Source: Pisaster brevispinus (Eukaryota > Echinodermata > Asteroidea > Forcipulatida > Asteriidae). From it: 64,000 bases of DNA. Position numbers and translations under genes: made by a program. This document shows positions 1 through 7,314 of this stretch, in pieces. Location: the NCBI GenBank assembly GCA_023634235.1, contig JAMKCF010000002.1, forward strand, positions 11,731,091-11,795,090. Direction: 5' to 3'. Each line of letters opens with the position of its first letter. Positions within the stretch are counted from its first letter, which is position 1. The notes below the pieces were generated by a model. The model ran no database searches. It worked only from the letters and a program-made list of their open reading frames with translations, and was not told where the DNA came from.

Positions 1-63
1 TAGCGGGTTGAGTGCGTTCATTGAAGTCACCGCAGCTCAGTGGACGCCATTTTGAAACACCCA
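1..63 (+). repeat. Left terminal inverted repeat
   Basis: It begins TAGCGGGTTGAGTGCG and matches the reverse complement of 2663-2725 at 62 of 63 positions. Its first 8 bases (TAGCGGGT) recur directly at 83-90, a possible subterminal binding site. The window starts at exactly the first base of this repeat. Confidence 0.93.
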
Positions 64-998
64 AAAAGCTGTTGAATGCACATAGCGGGTATACCAAATA
101 CGATGTATTTTTTAATTTAAAAAAGGGATTTCATCTCATAAATGTGTTTTCCTTACCCCCAATGTTTTTTATGCTCACAATGTAAGTATATTCATTGCAC
201 ACATACGGGGGATTTATACATAGGCTAGATTTTCACGATGTGACAGGGGAACATGTAATTTGTTACTTCAAAATTGGATGCCGAGTGTTTTTATTAAGTA
301 ATCCCTGTCATTCGCTCAAACCCTCACACCCACATAAGCCCAGGTACAGACAAGTACATTCGTTATTCTGGTGAATTACACCCCAATTTACTAAAAGGCA
401 AAGTATACTTTGGTTTTTTGGGGAGTAATTTTAAAAGTGATCCCGATGAAGCATTGTATAAAATCATGTAAATTAAAGCATAACGCAACAATACATTGAA
501 GAACAAACAAGCATGTTATGAGTTGTTTAAATGGTATTTATTCCTGTATATTGCTCATTAGAAACTTACAACAAACTGGTTTTATTACTTCTATTTAAAA
601 AATGAAATAAAAAGTTTAACAAATAAATACAATAAAAATAAAGAAATTCAAGCAAATTATTAAAAGAGAAATGTTTACTCTGTGACCATCTTTCCAGTCC
701 AAGATAAGTGCAAATGTTTGAACCTTTACATTTCACATTTTGCAAAAATCTGCTCACTACAAATTGATAAACTAATATTTCACATAAAACAAGAAAAAAT
801 ATATATATATAAACATACTTTACAAGTTTGTTTATATAATTTGTATGTAACTAACAAAATAAATAATAAACCAGCAAACTAACAAACCCATAATTGAATA
901 AATAAATAAATAAAACAGATTCAATACATACATAAATAAATAAGTCAACCAATTAAAAAATCCATAACATAGCTGGATGATGGACAGATTAGAAGACT
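64..998. other. AT-rich interior of the element, no gene recognised
   Basis: This stretch holds no convincing coding sequence. Short frames on both strands (about 566-882) encode low-complexity F/L/K/N-rich peptides with no recognisable motif. It includes short simple repeats: alternating TA near 797-810 and AATA units near 894-914 and 932-942. On the minus strand it lies downstream of the THAP stop codon and would hold its 3' UTR. AATAAA in that orientation (TTTATT on plus) is seen at 581-586 and 537-542. Confidence 0.6.
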
Positions 999-1112
999 TC
1001 ACTGGAGTGGTGCGACTGATGTAGCGGAGCCCTCTTCAAGCGGTGTCTGGTCACTCATAGTCGTCTCACTTGGGGGATGACGTATTTTGGGACACTTTCT
1101 TTTCTTCTTATT
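999..1112 (-). pseudogene. THAP exon 3 (basic tail, stop codon)
   Basis: The acceptor GTGTCTTACAG ends at 1113. The 38 codons, including TGA at 1001-999, continue the frame of the 3' part of exon 2 with no phase problem. The start is lysine/arginine-rich, then comes a Pro/Ser/Thr/Glu-rich tail without a recognised domain. Confidence 0.65.
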
Positions 1113-1598
1113 CTGTAAGACACATACATAATAAAATATTTAATAAATACTAAAATCCAATTTTTTCACACCCATTTCCCTTGAAACACAGATGCAAAGT
1201 GTTACCAAAACTAAATAAGTATTATTAACATAATTTAATACAAAATATAAGATCTCATTTTAATTGTATGAACTTTTGTAGAACAAAGATGTGACATCAG
1301 GAAATGATATGCCACAAAATATATAAATATAATCAATGAATCAATTCATGAAAAACCTATCCACTTGATTTCAGATGTTCATGTGTTAATAGCTTAATAA
1401 GCAACAATTGTAGGTAATGAGAAATAAATAGTGACCATCTTGCTCATGAAAAAAACAACTTTTTTCATAATTTTTCTGTAAAAAATATCATCTAAGTTGC
1501 CTTAAGAAAATAAATGTGCTTGATTAAAAAATCTTGGCTCTATGTACATGTTGATTATGATTGAAATGCTTAAAGCCAAGTAAAAGTAAAAAACATAC
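1113..1598 (-). other. Intron 2 of the THAP gene
   Basis: AT-rich non-coding sequence bounded by GTATGT and CTTACAG. Phase is kept across it (AAG|AAT), which supports it as a real intron even though the gene is broken elsewhere. Confidence 0.6.
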
Positions 1599-1785
1599 CT
1601 TCCGGAGATGGACTGGGAAGTCAAATACTGTCGGTTCTGCATGGGCTCGTTGTTAAACCAGTCTTATCAAAACAAGACTCTTCAAAATGATCTAGGCAGA
1701 GAACAGATCTGTTGGATGGCTTCCATTTGTCATGCTTCATATTTACAACCCATCTCTGGGTGAGAGCATGATGACGAACAGGAAA
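1599..1785 (-). pseudogene. THAP exon 2 (domain core, internal frameshift)
   Basis: The acceptor is a pyrimidine-rich TTTATTTCAG ending at 1786. The exon carries FP, the conserved W, KWxPS, C-x2-H and HFEESCF. One frame reaches a stop at 1621-1623. The frame from about 1650 onward gives the typical PTVFDFP ending and runs, in phase, through the donor AAG|GTATGT into exon 3. The shift therefore lies around 1645-1652. Confidence 0.8.
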
Positions 1786-2512
1786 CTGAAATAAATGGAC
1801 AGAAGACACTTTACTATTGATTCTTGGCTACAACTTAGGCTTACGTAGACCCTTTTTGGTTTAAAAAAAAATAATAACATAATTTGAATTATTTTGTATT
1901 ATTTGTTAATAAATTAAAAAATAAGTATTACAAATAAATATGCACCTCAAGAATGTGTTTGAGACATCGGATTTACTTGAGGGTTACTTCATAATGAACT
2001 AGAAGAGGATAAATCGTGTAAGCAGATGAGGCTATCTCTCTTTTCTACACCAAGTTTTGTAGGCAGATTTTAGTTTGTTTCAAAACCTACTTTAATATGA
2101 ATGGTGTTTACATTCTCATTTTACACTTTTTACTCAAACACAGGGCCATAAACAATCTGAATTTATAGCATGCACAGATTCCATATAATCAACCACTAAA
2201 TATCACTGATCAGGCCTTTGAAACACCAATGCTCACTAAACTATTAGTTTCTAACAAAATATCGTACACAATAGTTAAGGAAATGGTTAAAAACGGTAGA
2301 AAACCAAAAACACCAAAGGGTAAGTTTAATTTTTAGACAGATAGCTATATTAATGTGTTTGTAACCCCAAAGTAAAGCCTGTCATGGCGAATACTTAATC
2401 CATGGTCTAAAAACTCTAAAGTTACATAACTTTACAGTGCGATGCTGTCGACAAGTTTTCAGCCTGAAATTCCCCTAAATAAACATTCACACAAAAATAG
2501 ATAGATACTTAC
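1786..2512 (-). other. Intron 1 of the THAP gene
   Basis: AT-rich non-coding sequence with a consensus donor (GTAAGT) and acceptor (CAG). No further domain or nested repeat was recognised. It takes up most of the right half of the element. Confidence 0.6.
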
Positions 2513-2580
2513 AGATGGAATGTCTTTCCACATCCACAGGAGTATCTGTTAGTGCAGTTTATTGCCGGACAAGCAGGCAT
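2513..2580 (-). pseudogene. THAP exon 1 (start codon, first zinc ligands)
   Basis: The ATG is at 2580-2578. The 68 coding bases encode the C-x4-C half of the zinc site and end at a consensus donor (CT|GTAAGT) at 2512-2511. The exon ends two bases into a codon, whereas exon 2 opens on a codon boundary, so the join is off by one base. Confidence 0.75.
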
Positions 2581-2621
2581 TATGCTAAATAATGTCGGCT
2601 AAAAAACAGGATTGTATGCAG

Positions 2622-2635
2622 TGCACAGATGTGCA
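2622..2635. repeat. Short palindrome upstream of THAP exon 1
   Basis: TGCACAGATGTGCA has perfect 6-bp arms around GA. It lies between the right terminal repeat and the THAP start codon, where a promoter or dimer-binding site would sit. No function can be shown from sequence. Confidence 0.4.
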
Positions 2636-2662
2636 TGCCCCAAGCTGTTTGTGTGGTTGTTA

Positions 2663-2725
2663 TGGGTGTTTCAAAATGGCGTCAACTGAGCTGCGGTGAC
2701 TTCAATGAACGCACTCAACCCGCTA
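2663..2725 (-). repeat. Right terminal inverted repeat
   Basis: It ends ACTCAACCCGCTA and is the inverted partner of 1-63. Homology stops after the CCCA shared by both ends; further in, only a short stretch (ATGCACAT) recurs at similar depth in both arms. Unique flanking sequence begins at 2726. Confidence 0.93.
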
Positions 2726-2854
2726 TCCAGTCAGTATAATAGAGATCAGTGCGCGCTGATATAATTTTTCACACGCCAACTGCAATAGCGGAGCCCAAAA
2801 ATCATCTCATGGACATCATGTGACGGTCACGTGGCCGATTCAGAAAAAAATGCG
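2726..2854. other. Unique spacer with two small palindromes
   Basis: This joins the transposon to the minisatellite. It contains ATCAGTGCGCGCTGAT (2745-2760; palindromic apart from one T:G pair) and GTGACGGTCAC (2820-2830), the latter overlapping an E-box CACGTG (2828-2833). No gene is seen. Confidence 0.5.
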
Positions 2855-3172
2855 TCTGAAAAATGAAAAGGCGACGGAAAAAATTGAAAAGGCGACGGAA
2901 TAAAAAATTAAAAGGCGACGGAAAAAAACCAAAAAGGCGACGGAAAAATTGAAAAGGCGACGGAAAAAATGAAAAGGCGACGGAAAAAAAAACGAAAAGG
3001 CGACGGAAAAAAGGAAAAGGCGACGGAAACATTGAAAAGGCGACGGAAAAAATACGAAAAGTCGACGGAAAAAAATGAAAAGGCGACGAAAAAAAATGAA
3101 AAGGCGACGGAAAGAAATGAAAACGCGACGGAAAAAATGAAAACGCGAACGAAAAAATGAAAAGGCGACGGG
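2855..3172. repeat. Purine-rich minisatellite, ~20-bp unit, core GGCGACGG
   Basis: About 15 copies of a GAAAAGGCGACGGAAAAAAT-like unit follow each other at spacings of about 20-23 bp. The core begins at about 2870, 2890, 2913, 2936, 2956, 2976, 2999, 3019, 3039, 3061, 3082, 3102, 3124, 3144 and 3163. A-tract lengths vary. Cores diverge toward the right end (GTCGACGG, CGCGACGG, CGCGAACG). The plus strand is almost all purine apart from the core cytosines. Open frames through it (Lys/Arg-rich on plus, Phe-rich on minus) are products of the repeat, not genes. Confidence 0.9.
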
Positions 3173-3448
3173 ATTGTTTTTTCAAATGGAGTGGCTCATA
3201 TGGAACACCATACATTATTGTATACTAACCTCCTTATTGTTTGGTTAAGTTTTATATTTTGTAAAAATTTTCAAAAAATATTTGTAAATCTTTACTTCAA
3301 AAATCATTAAGAAATCTACCTTTTTTGTAGGTAAATATAGAATAAATAAGTATAACCAAATAAATTCATATTTATAAAACATTTGTTTAAAAAATAAGAC
3401 TAAATAACTTTTTATGCTCCATACTTATTAAATTTACTGCCTTGTATA
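3173..3448. other. AT-rich unique sequence next to the satellite edge
   Basis: No gene, terminal repeat or transposon end is recognised. The sequence is rich in A and T runs and stops abruptly where satellite homology begins (TTTCGGATGCAGG at 3451). Confidence 0.6.
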
Positions 3449-3450
3449 AT

Positions 3451-3589
3451 TTTCGGATGCAGGGATATCCAAGGAAGAGTCAGGTACAAATTTTGTCTCT
3501 CTAGCATGCCTAGATCGGGAGTTATTCCCAATCTTAGCCAAGATTTTATTTCGGACCTTTCTGTGCCAGCATTTTCTCACTGGCGATGA
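3451..3589 (+). pseudogene. Partial exon-like frame in the first (edge) monomer
   Basis: The array begins inside the exon-like segment, so the splice acceptor and first half are missing. What remains is open in the same frame as 3790-4039, from FGCRDIQGRVRYKF to the stop at 3587-3589, ending in FSHWR. Confidence 0.4.
3565..3584. repeat. Hairpin, GCCAG/CTGGC form
   Basis: The first monomer has GCCAG, a 10-base spacer, then CTGGC: a perfect 5-bp stem. Main monomers have GCCGG/CCGGC at the same place, so both arms differ but pairing is kept. Confidence 0.5.
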
Positions 3590-3762
3590 CGTAGGCATGT
3601 ACTACAGTAGTGTTTCGGGCAGCCCTACTTCGAGGCCGCTCAGCTCGCCTACAAATTCGTCAGCTAAACGAAACTCACGGAAGACATAGCCCTTGTAACG
3701 AAATTTCCAATGATGTAGAACTCTCGCAGATCCAGTATTATTCTGGAGGTGATTTGACCGTC

Positions 3763-3789
3763 CTTACTTTGTCTTTATTTCTTTGACAG
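3763..3789 (+). promoter_or_regulatory. Splice-acceptor-like sequence (branchpoint, pyrimidine tract, ACAG)
   Basis: CTTAC matches the yUnAy branchpoint pattern with its A 23 nt before the AG. A T-rich pyrimidine tract then runs into TTTGACAG. The block is kept in nearly all monomers of the array; TTGGCAG (about 10535, 13236), TTTATTTGACAG (about 22403, 27952, 30125) and TTTCACAG (about 18635) are rare variants. This is the best 3' splice-site pattern in the monomer. Confidence 0.55.
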
Positions 3790-4039
3790 CTCTGTGTACA
3801 AACATCCCATTGGAGATGCTTTTCAAATGCGTTCGGAGCAGGCCCACTTGCTGGTCATTTCCGGTATGAAGCTTGCCCGCCGCGACCCTAAACGTTATAT
3901 TTTCGGATGCAGGGATATCCAAGGAAGAGTCAGGTACACATTTTGTCTCTCTAGCATGCCTAGATCGGGAGTTATTCCCAATCTAAGCCAAGATTTTATT
4001 TCGGACCTTTCTGCGACGGCATTTTCTCACTGGCGATGA
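3790..4039 (+). pseudogene. Exon-like open frame in satellite monomer 2 (82 codons to stop)
   Basis: Starting one base after the acceptor AG, the frame reads SVYKHPIGDAFQMRSEQAH, then LLVISG, KLARRDPKRY, IFGCRDIQGRVRY, FCLSSMPRSGVIPNLS, and ends FSHWR and TGA at 4037-4039. The composition is protein-like, with no low complexity. I recognise no family and see no signal peptide or membrane segment. There is no in-frame ATG near the start, as expected for a downstream exon. AG|GTACA inside it (about 3932) could be a donor. Main-type monomers break the same frame (CAG to TAG in GAGTAG, and TGA in TTCATGAG). I read it as a relic of the terminal exon of a gene that gave rise to the satellite. It could instead be a chance open frame. 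Confidence 0.45.
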
Positions 4040-4239
4040 CGTAGGCATGTACTACAGTCGTGTTTCGGGCAGCCCTACTTCCAGGCCGCTCAGCTCACCT
4101 ACAAATTCGTCAGCTAAACGAAACTCACGGAAGACATAGCCCTTGTAACGAAATTTCCAATGATGTAGAACTCTCGCAGATCCAGTATTATTCTGGAGGT
4201 GATTTGACCGTCCTTACTTTGTCTTTATTTCTTTGACAG

Positions 4240-4489
4240 CTCTGTGTACAAAAATTCCAGTGGAGATGCTTTTTAGGAGCATTTGGAGCAGGCCCACTTG
4301 CTGGTCATTTCCGGCTTGAAGCTTGCCCGCCGCGACCCTAAAAGTTATATTTTTGGATGCAGGGATATCCAAGGAAGAGTCAGGTACACATTTTGTCTCT
4401 CTAGCATGCCAAGATCGGGAGTTATTCCCAATCTAAGCCAAGATTTTATTTCGGACCTTTCTGCGACGGCATTTTCTCACTGGCGATGA
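4240..4489 (+). pseudogene. Exon-like frame in monomer 3, one early stop
   Basis: Same acceptor and frame as 3790-4039, but GCTTTTTAGGAG puts a TAG early in the frame. Downstream, from EQAHLLVISGLKLARRD to FSHWR and the stop at 4487-4489, it stays open. It differs from its neighbour by few residues. Confidence 0.35.
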
Positions 4490-4689
4490 CGTAGGCATGT
4501 ACTACAGTCGTGTTTCGGGCAGCCCTACTTCCAGGCCGCTCAGCTCACCTACAAATTCGTCAGTTAAACGAAACTCACGGAAGAGATATCCCTTGAGACG
4601 AGCTTTCCAATGGTGTCAAACTTGTGCATATCCAGTTTTATTCCTGGGGTGATTTGACCGTCCTAACATTGTCTTTGTTTCTGTGATAG

Positions 4690-4939
4690 CTCTGTGTACA
4701 AAAATTCCAGTGGAGATGCTTTTTAGGAGCGTTTGGAGCAGGCCCACTTGCTGGTCATTTCCGGCTTGAAGCTTGCCCGCCGCGACCCTAAAAGTTATAT
4801 TTTTGGATGCAGGGATATCCAAGGAAGAGTCAGGTACAAATTTTGTCTCTCTAGCATGCCTAGATCGGGAGTTATTCCCAATCTTAGCCAATATTTTTTT
4901 TCGGACCTTTCTGTGCCGGCATTTTCTCACTGGCGATGA
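4690..4939 (+). pseudogene. Exon-like frame in monomer 4, one early stop
   Basis: Shares the early TAG of monomer 3 (GCTTTTTAGGAG), so the two descend from one copy. It is then open to FSHWR and the stop at 4937-4939. The minus strand of the same monomer has a 110-codon frame (4948-4616), a reminder that openness alone is weak evidence here. Confidence 0.35.
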
Positions 4940-5139
4940 CGTAGGCATGTACTACAGTGGTGTTTCGGGCAGCCCTACTTCGAGGCCGCTCAGCTCGCCT
5001 ACAAATTCGTCAGCTAAACGAAACTCACGGAAGACATAGCCCTTGAGACGAGCTTTCAGATGGTGTAAAACTTGTGCAGATCCAGTATTATTCTGGGGGT
5101 GATTTGACCGTCCTTACTTTGTCTTTGTTTCTTTGACAG

Positions 5140-5389
5140 CTCTGTGTACAAAAATCCCATTGGAGATACTTTTGAGAAGCGTTCGGAGCAGGCCCACTTG
5201 CTAGTCATATCCGGTTTGAAGCTTGCCCGCCGCGACCCTAAAAGTTAAATTTTCGGATGCAGAGATATCAAAGGAAGACTCGGGTACAAATTTTGTCTCT
5301 CTAGTACGCCTAGATCAGGAGTTATTCCCAATCTTAGCCAAGATTTTATTTCGGACTTTTCTGTGCCGGCATTTTCTCACTGGCGATGA
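5140..5389 (+). pseudogene. Exon-like frame in monomer 5, nonsense change
   Basis: Same acceptor and frame. It is open through RSEQAHLLVISGLKLARRD, then AAAAGTTAAATT creates a TAA where monomers 2-4 have TAT. This is the last monomer with the CAG (not TAG) codon before the main type takes over. Confidence 0.35.
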
Positions 5390-5811
5390 CGTAGGCATGT
5401 ACTACAGTGGTGTCTTGCAGCCCTACTTCCAGGAGGCTGGCCTCGCCTACAAAATCCTGATCTTAACGAAACTCACGGTAGAGAGAGTCCTTGAGACGGG
5501 CTTTCTAATGGTGGAAAACTTGTGAAGATCCAGCATATTCTGAGGCTGATTTGACCGTGCTTACTTTGTCTTTGTTTCTTTGACAGCTTTGTGTACAAAA
5601 ATCCCATTGGGGATGCTTTTGAGGAGCGTTCTTAGTAGCCCCACCTCCTGGTCATTTGCGCTATGAAGCTTGCCCTCGGGGTCGCTAAAAGTTTAATTTT
5701 CGGATGCAGGGATATCCAAGGCAGACTCAGGTACAAAAGTTGTCTCTCTAGCATTTCTAGTTCATGAGTTATTCCCAACCTTAGCTGAGAAATTTTTCCG
5801 GACCTTTTTGT

Positions 5812-5831
5812 GCCGGCTTTTTCTCACCGGC
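5812..5831. repeat. Hairpin, GCCGG/CCGGC form (representative)
   Basis: GCCGGCTTTTTCTCACCGGC sits just before GATGACGTAGG in most monomers. The frequent later variant GCTGG/CCGGC still pairs through one G:T wobble on the plus strand. Variants at about 13915, 15265 and 17065 (GCAGG) and about 23105, 24975, 27296 and 29476 (CCAGC) break one pair. Confidence 0.5.
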
Positions 5832-7314
5832 GATGACGTAGGCATGTAATACAGTGGCGTTTCGGGCAGCCCTACTTCCAGGAGCCTGGCCTCGCCTTCA
5901 AAATCCTGATCTTAACGAAACTCACGGTAGAAAGAGCCTTTGAGACGGGCTTTCCAATGGTGTAAAACTTGTGAAGATCCAGTACTATTCTGAGGCTGAT
6001 TTGACCGTGCTTACTTTGTCTTTGTTTCTTTGACAGCTCTGTTTACAAAAATCGCATCGGGGATGCTTTTGAGGAGCGTTCTGAGTAGCCCCACCTCCTG
6101 GTCATTTCCGCTATGAAGCTTGCCCTCCAGGTCGCTAAAAGTTTAATTTTCGGATGCAGGGATATCCAAGGCAGACTCAGGTACAAATGTTGTCTCTCTA
6201 GTATTTCTAGTTCATGAGTTATTCCCAACCTTAGCTGAGAAATTTTTCCGGACCTTTTTGTGCCGGCTTTTTCTCACCGGCGATGACGTAGGCATGTAAT
6301 ACAGTGGAGTTTCGGGCAGCCCTACTTCCAGGAGCCTGGCCTCGCCTTCAAAATCCTGATCTTAACGAAACTCACGGTAAAGAGAGCCTTTGAGACGGGC
6401 TTTCCAATGGTGTAAAACTTGTGAAGATCCAGTACTATTCTGAGGCTGATTTGACCGTGCTTACTTTGTCTTTGTTTCTTTGACAGCTCTGTTTACAAAA
6501 ATCGCATCGGGGATGCTTTTGAGGAGCGTTCTGAGTAGCCCCACCTCCTGGTCATTTCCGCTATGAAGCTTGCCCTCCAGGTCGCTAAAAGTTTGATTTT
6601 CGGATGCAGGGATATCCAAGGCAGACTCAGGTACAAATGTTGTCTCTCTAGCATTTCTAGTTCATGAGTTATTCCCAACCTTAGCTGAGAAATTATTCCG
6701 GACCTTTTTGTGCCGGCTTTTTCTCACCGGCGATGACGTAGGCATGTAATACAGTGGAGTTTCGGGCAGCCCTACTTCCAGGAGGCTGGCCTCGTCTACA
6801 AAATCCTGATCTTAACGAAAATCACTGTAGAGAGAGCCCTTGAGACGGGCTTTCCAATTGTGTAAAACTTGTGAAGATCCAGTATTAATCTGAGGCTGAT
6901 TTGACCGTGCTTACTTTGTCTTTGTTTCTTTGACAGCTCTGTGTATAAAAAAAACATTGGGAATGCTTTTGAGGAGCGTTCTGATTAGCCCCACCTCCTG
7001 GTCATTTCCACTACGAAGCTTGCCCTCCAGGTCGCTAAAAGTTTGATTTTCGGATGCATAGATATCCAAGGCTGACTTAGGTACACATTTTGTCTCTTTA
7101 GCATTTCTAGTTCATGAGTTATATCCAACCTTAGCTGAGAAATTATTCCGGACCTTTTTGTGCCGGCTTTTTCTCACCGGCGATGACGTAGGCATGTAAT
7201 ACAGTGAAGTTTCGGGCAGCCCTACTTCCAGGAGGCAGGCCTCGCCTAAAAAATCTTGATCTTAACGAAACTCACGGTAGAGAGAGTCCTTGAGACGGGC
7301 TTTCCAATGGTGTG

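Larger units (their letters stand above)
999..2580 (-). pseudogene. Three-exon THAP-domain gene, probably decayed
   Basis: THAP domains are C2CH zinc fingers that bind DNA and act in the nucleus. Exon 1 (2580-2513) starts at ATG and gives MPACPAINCTNRYSCGCGK, with the first two zinc cysteines, then TFH. Exon 2 (1785-1599) gives FPVRHH, RWVV, KWKPS, the CLDH motif that supplies the last Cys and His, then FEESCFDKTG, and later PTVFDFPVHLRK, the usual end of the domain. Exon 3 (1112-999) gives a basic NKKKRKCPK stretch, likely a nuclear signal, and an acidic/Ser-Thr tail before TGA. Introns of 727 and 486 bp have GTAAGT/GTATGT donors and CAG acceptors. Two lesions break the frame: one base is missing at the exon 1/2 join, and near 1645-1652 the frame shifts, consistent with a short deletion where THAP proteins usually read TxRLR. 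The predicted product would be only about 120 residues, so no transposase is attached. It could be a decayed transposon gene or a captured host gene. Confidence 0.8.
1..2725. mobile_element. DNA-transposon-like element with 63-bp terminal inverted repeats
   Basis: The first and last 63 bases are inverted copies with one mismatch (base 42 of the left end), so both ends of a 2.7-kb element are present. The interior is AT-rich and carries, on the minus strand, the exons of a THAP-domain gene. I see no transposase catalytic domain or long transposase frame, so this copy is probably non-autonomous. THAP domains occur at the N-termini of P-element and Kolobok transposases and, as I recall, in some ISL2EU-type elements; the visible termini do not decide between these. 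The outermost bases TA...TA could be a 2-bp TA target duplication or part of the repeat. The left flank lies outside the window, so the target duplication cannot be read. Near-identical ends suggest a fairly recent insertion. Confidence 0.85.
3449..5410. repeat. Edge zone: divergent A-type monomers
   Basis: Just over four monomers differ consistently from the rest: CCCGCCGCGACCCTAAA instead of CCCTCCGGGTCGCTAAA, AAGGAAGAGTCAGG instead of AAGGCAGACTCAGG, AGCATGCCTAGATCGG instead of AGCATTTCTAGTTCAT, and CAGCTAAACGAAAC instead of GATCTTAACGAAAC. The first monomer is partial, starting mid-unit at about 3449. The switch to the main type happens within the monomer at about 5400-5640. These copies keep the plus-strand frame described at 3790-4039. 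Confidence 0.85.

Noticed and set aside
566..882. Short frames of 63 and 66 codons in the element interior
   Set aside because: They overlap on opposite strands, are AT-driven low complexity, and lie beyond the THAP stop codon with no motif.
2802..3215. Phe-rich minus-strand frame (137 codons) and the Lys/Arg-rich plus-strand frame over the minisatellite
   Set aside because: Both are translations of a 20-bp purine-rich repeat; composition and periodicity come from the DNA repeat.
3763..4039. Calling the plus-strand exon-like frame an active gene
   Set aside because: No start codon or upstream exons are present, and nearly all copies have in-frame stops. Only a relic can be argued.
4616..4948. 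110-codon minus-strand frame in edge monomer 4 as a gene
   Set aside because: It is not open in the neighbouring edge monomers and uses a different frame from the common satellite frame. Chance openness in one copy is the simpler reading.
5831..5845. CRE-like site TGACGTAG in each monomer as a promoter element
   Set aside because: Only the half site TGACG fits well, there is no TATA or initiator context, and the G before it varies (GATGACG/GTTGACG). Too weak to call.
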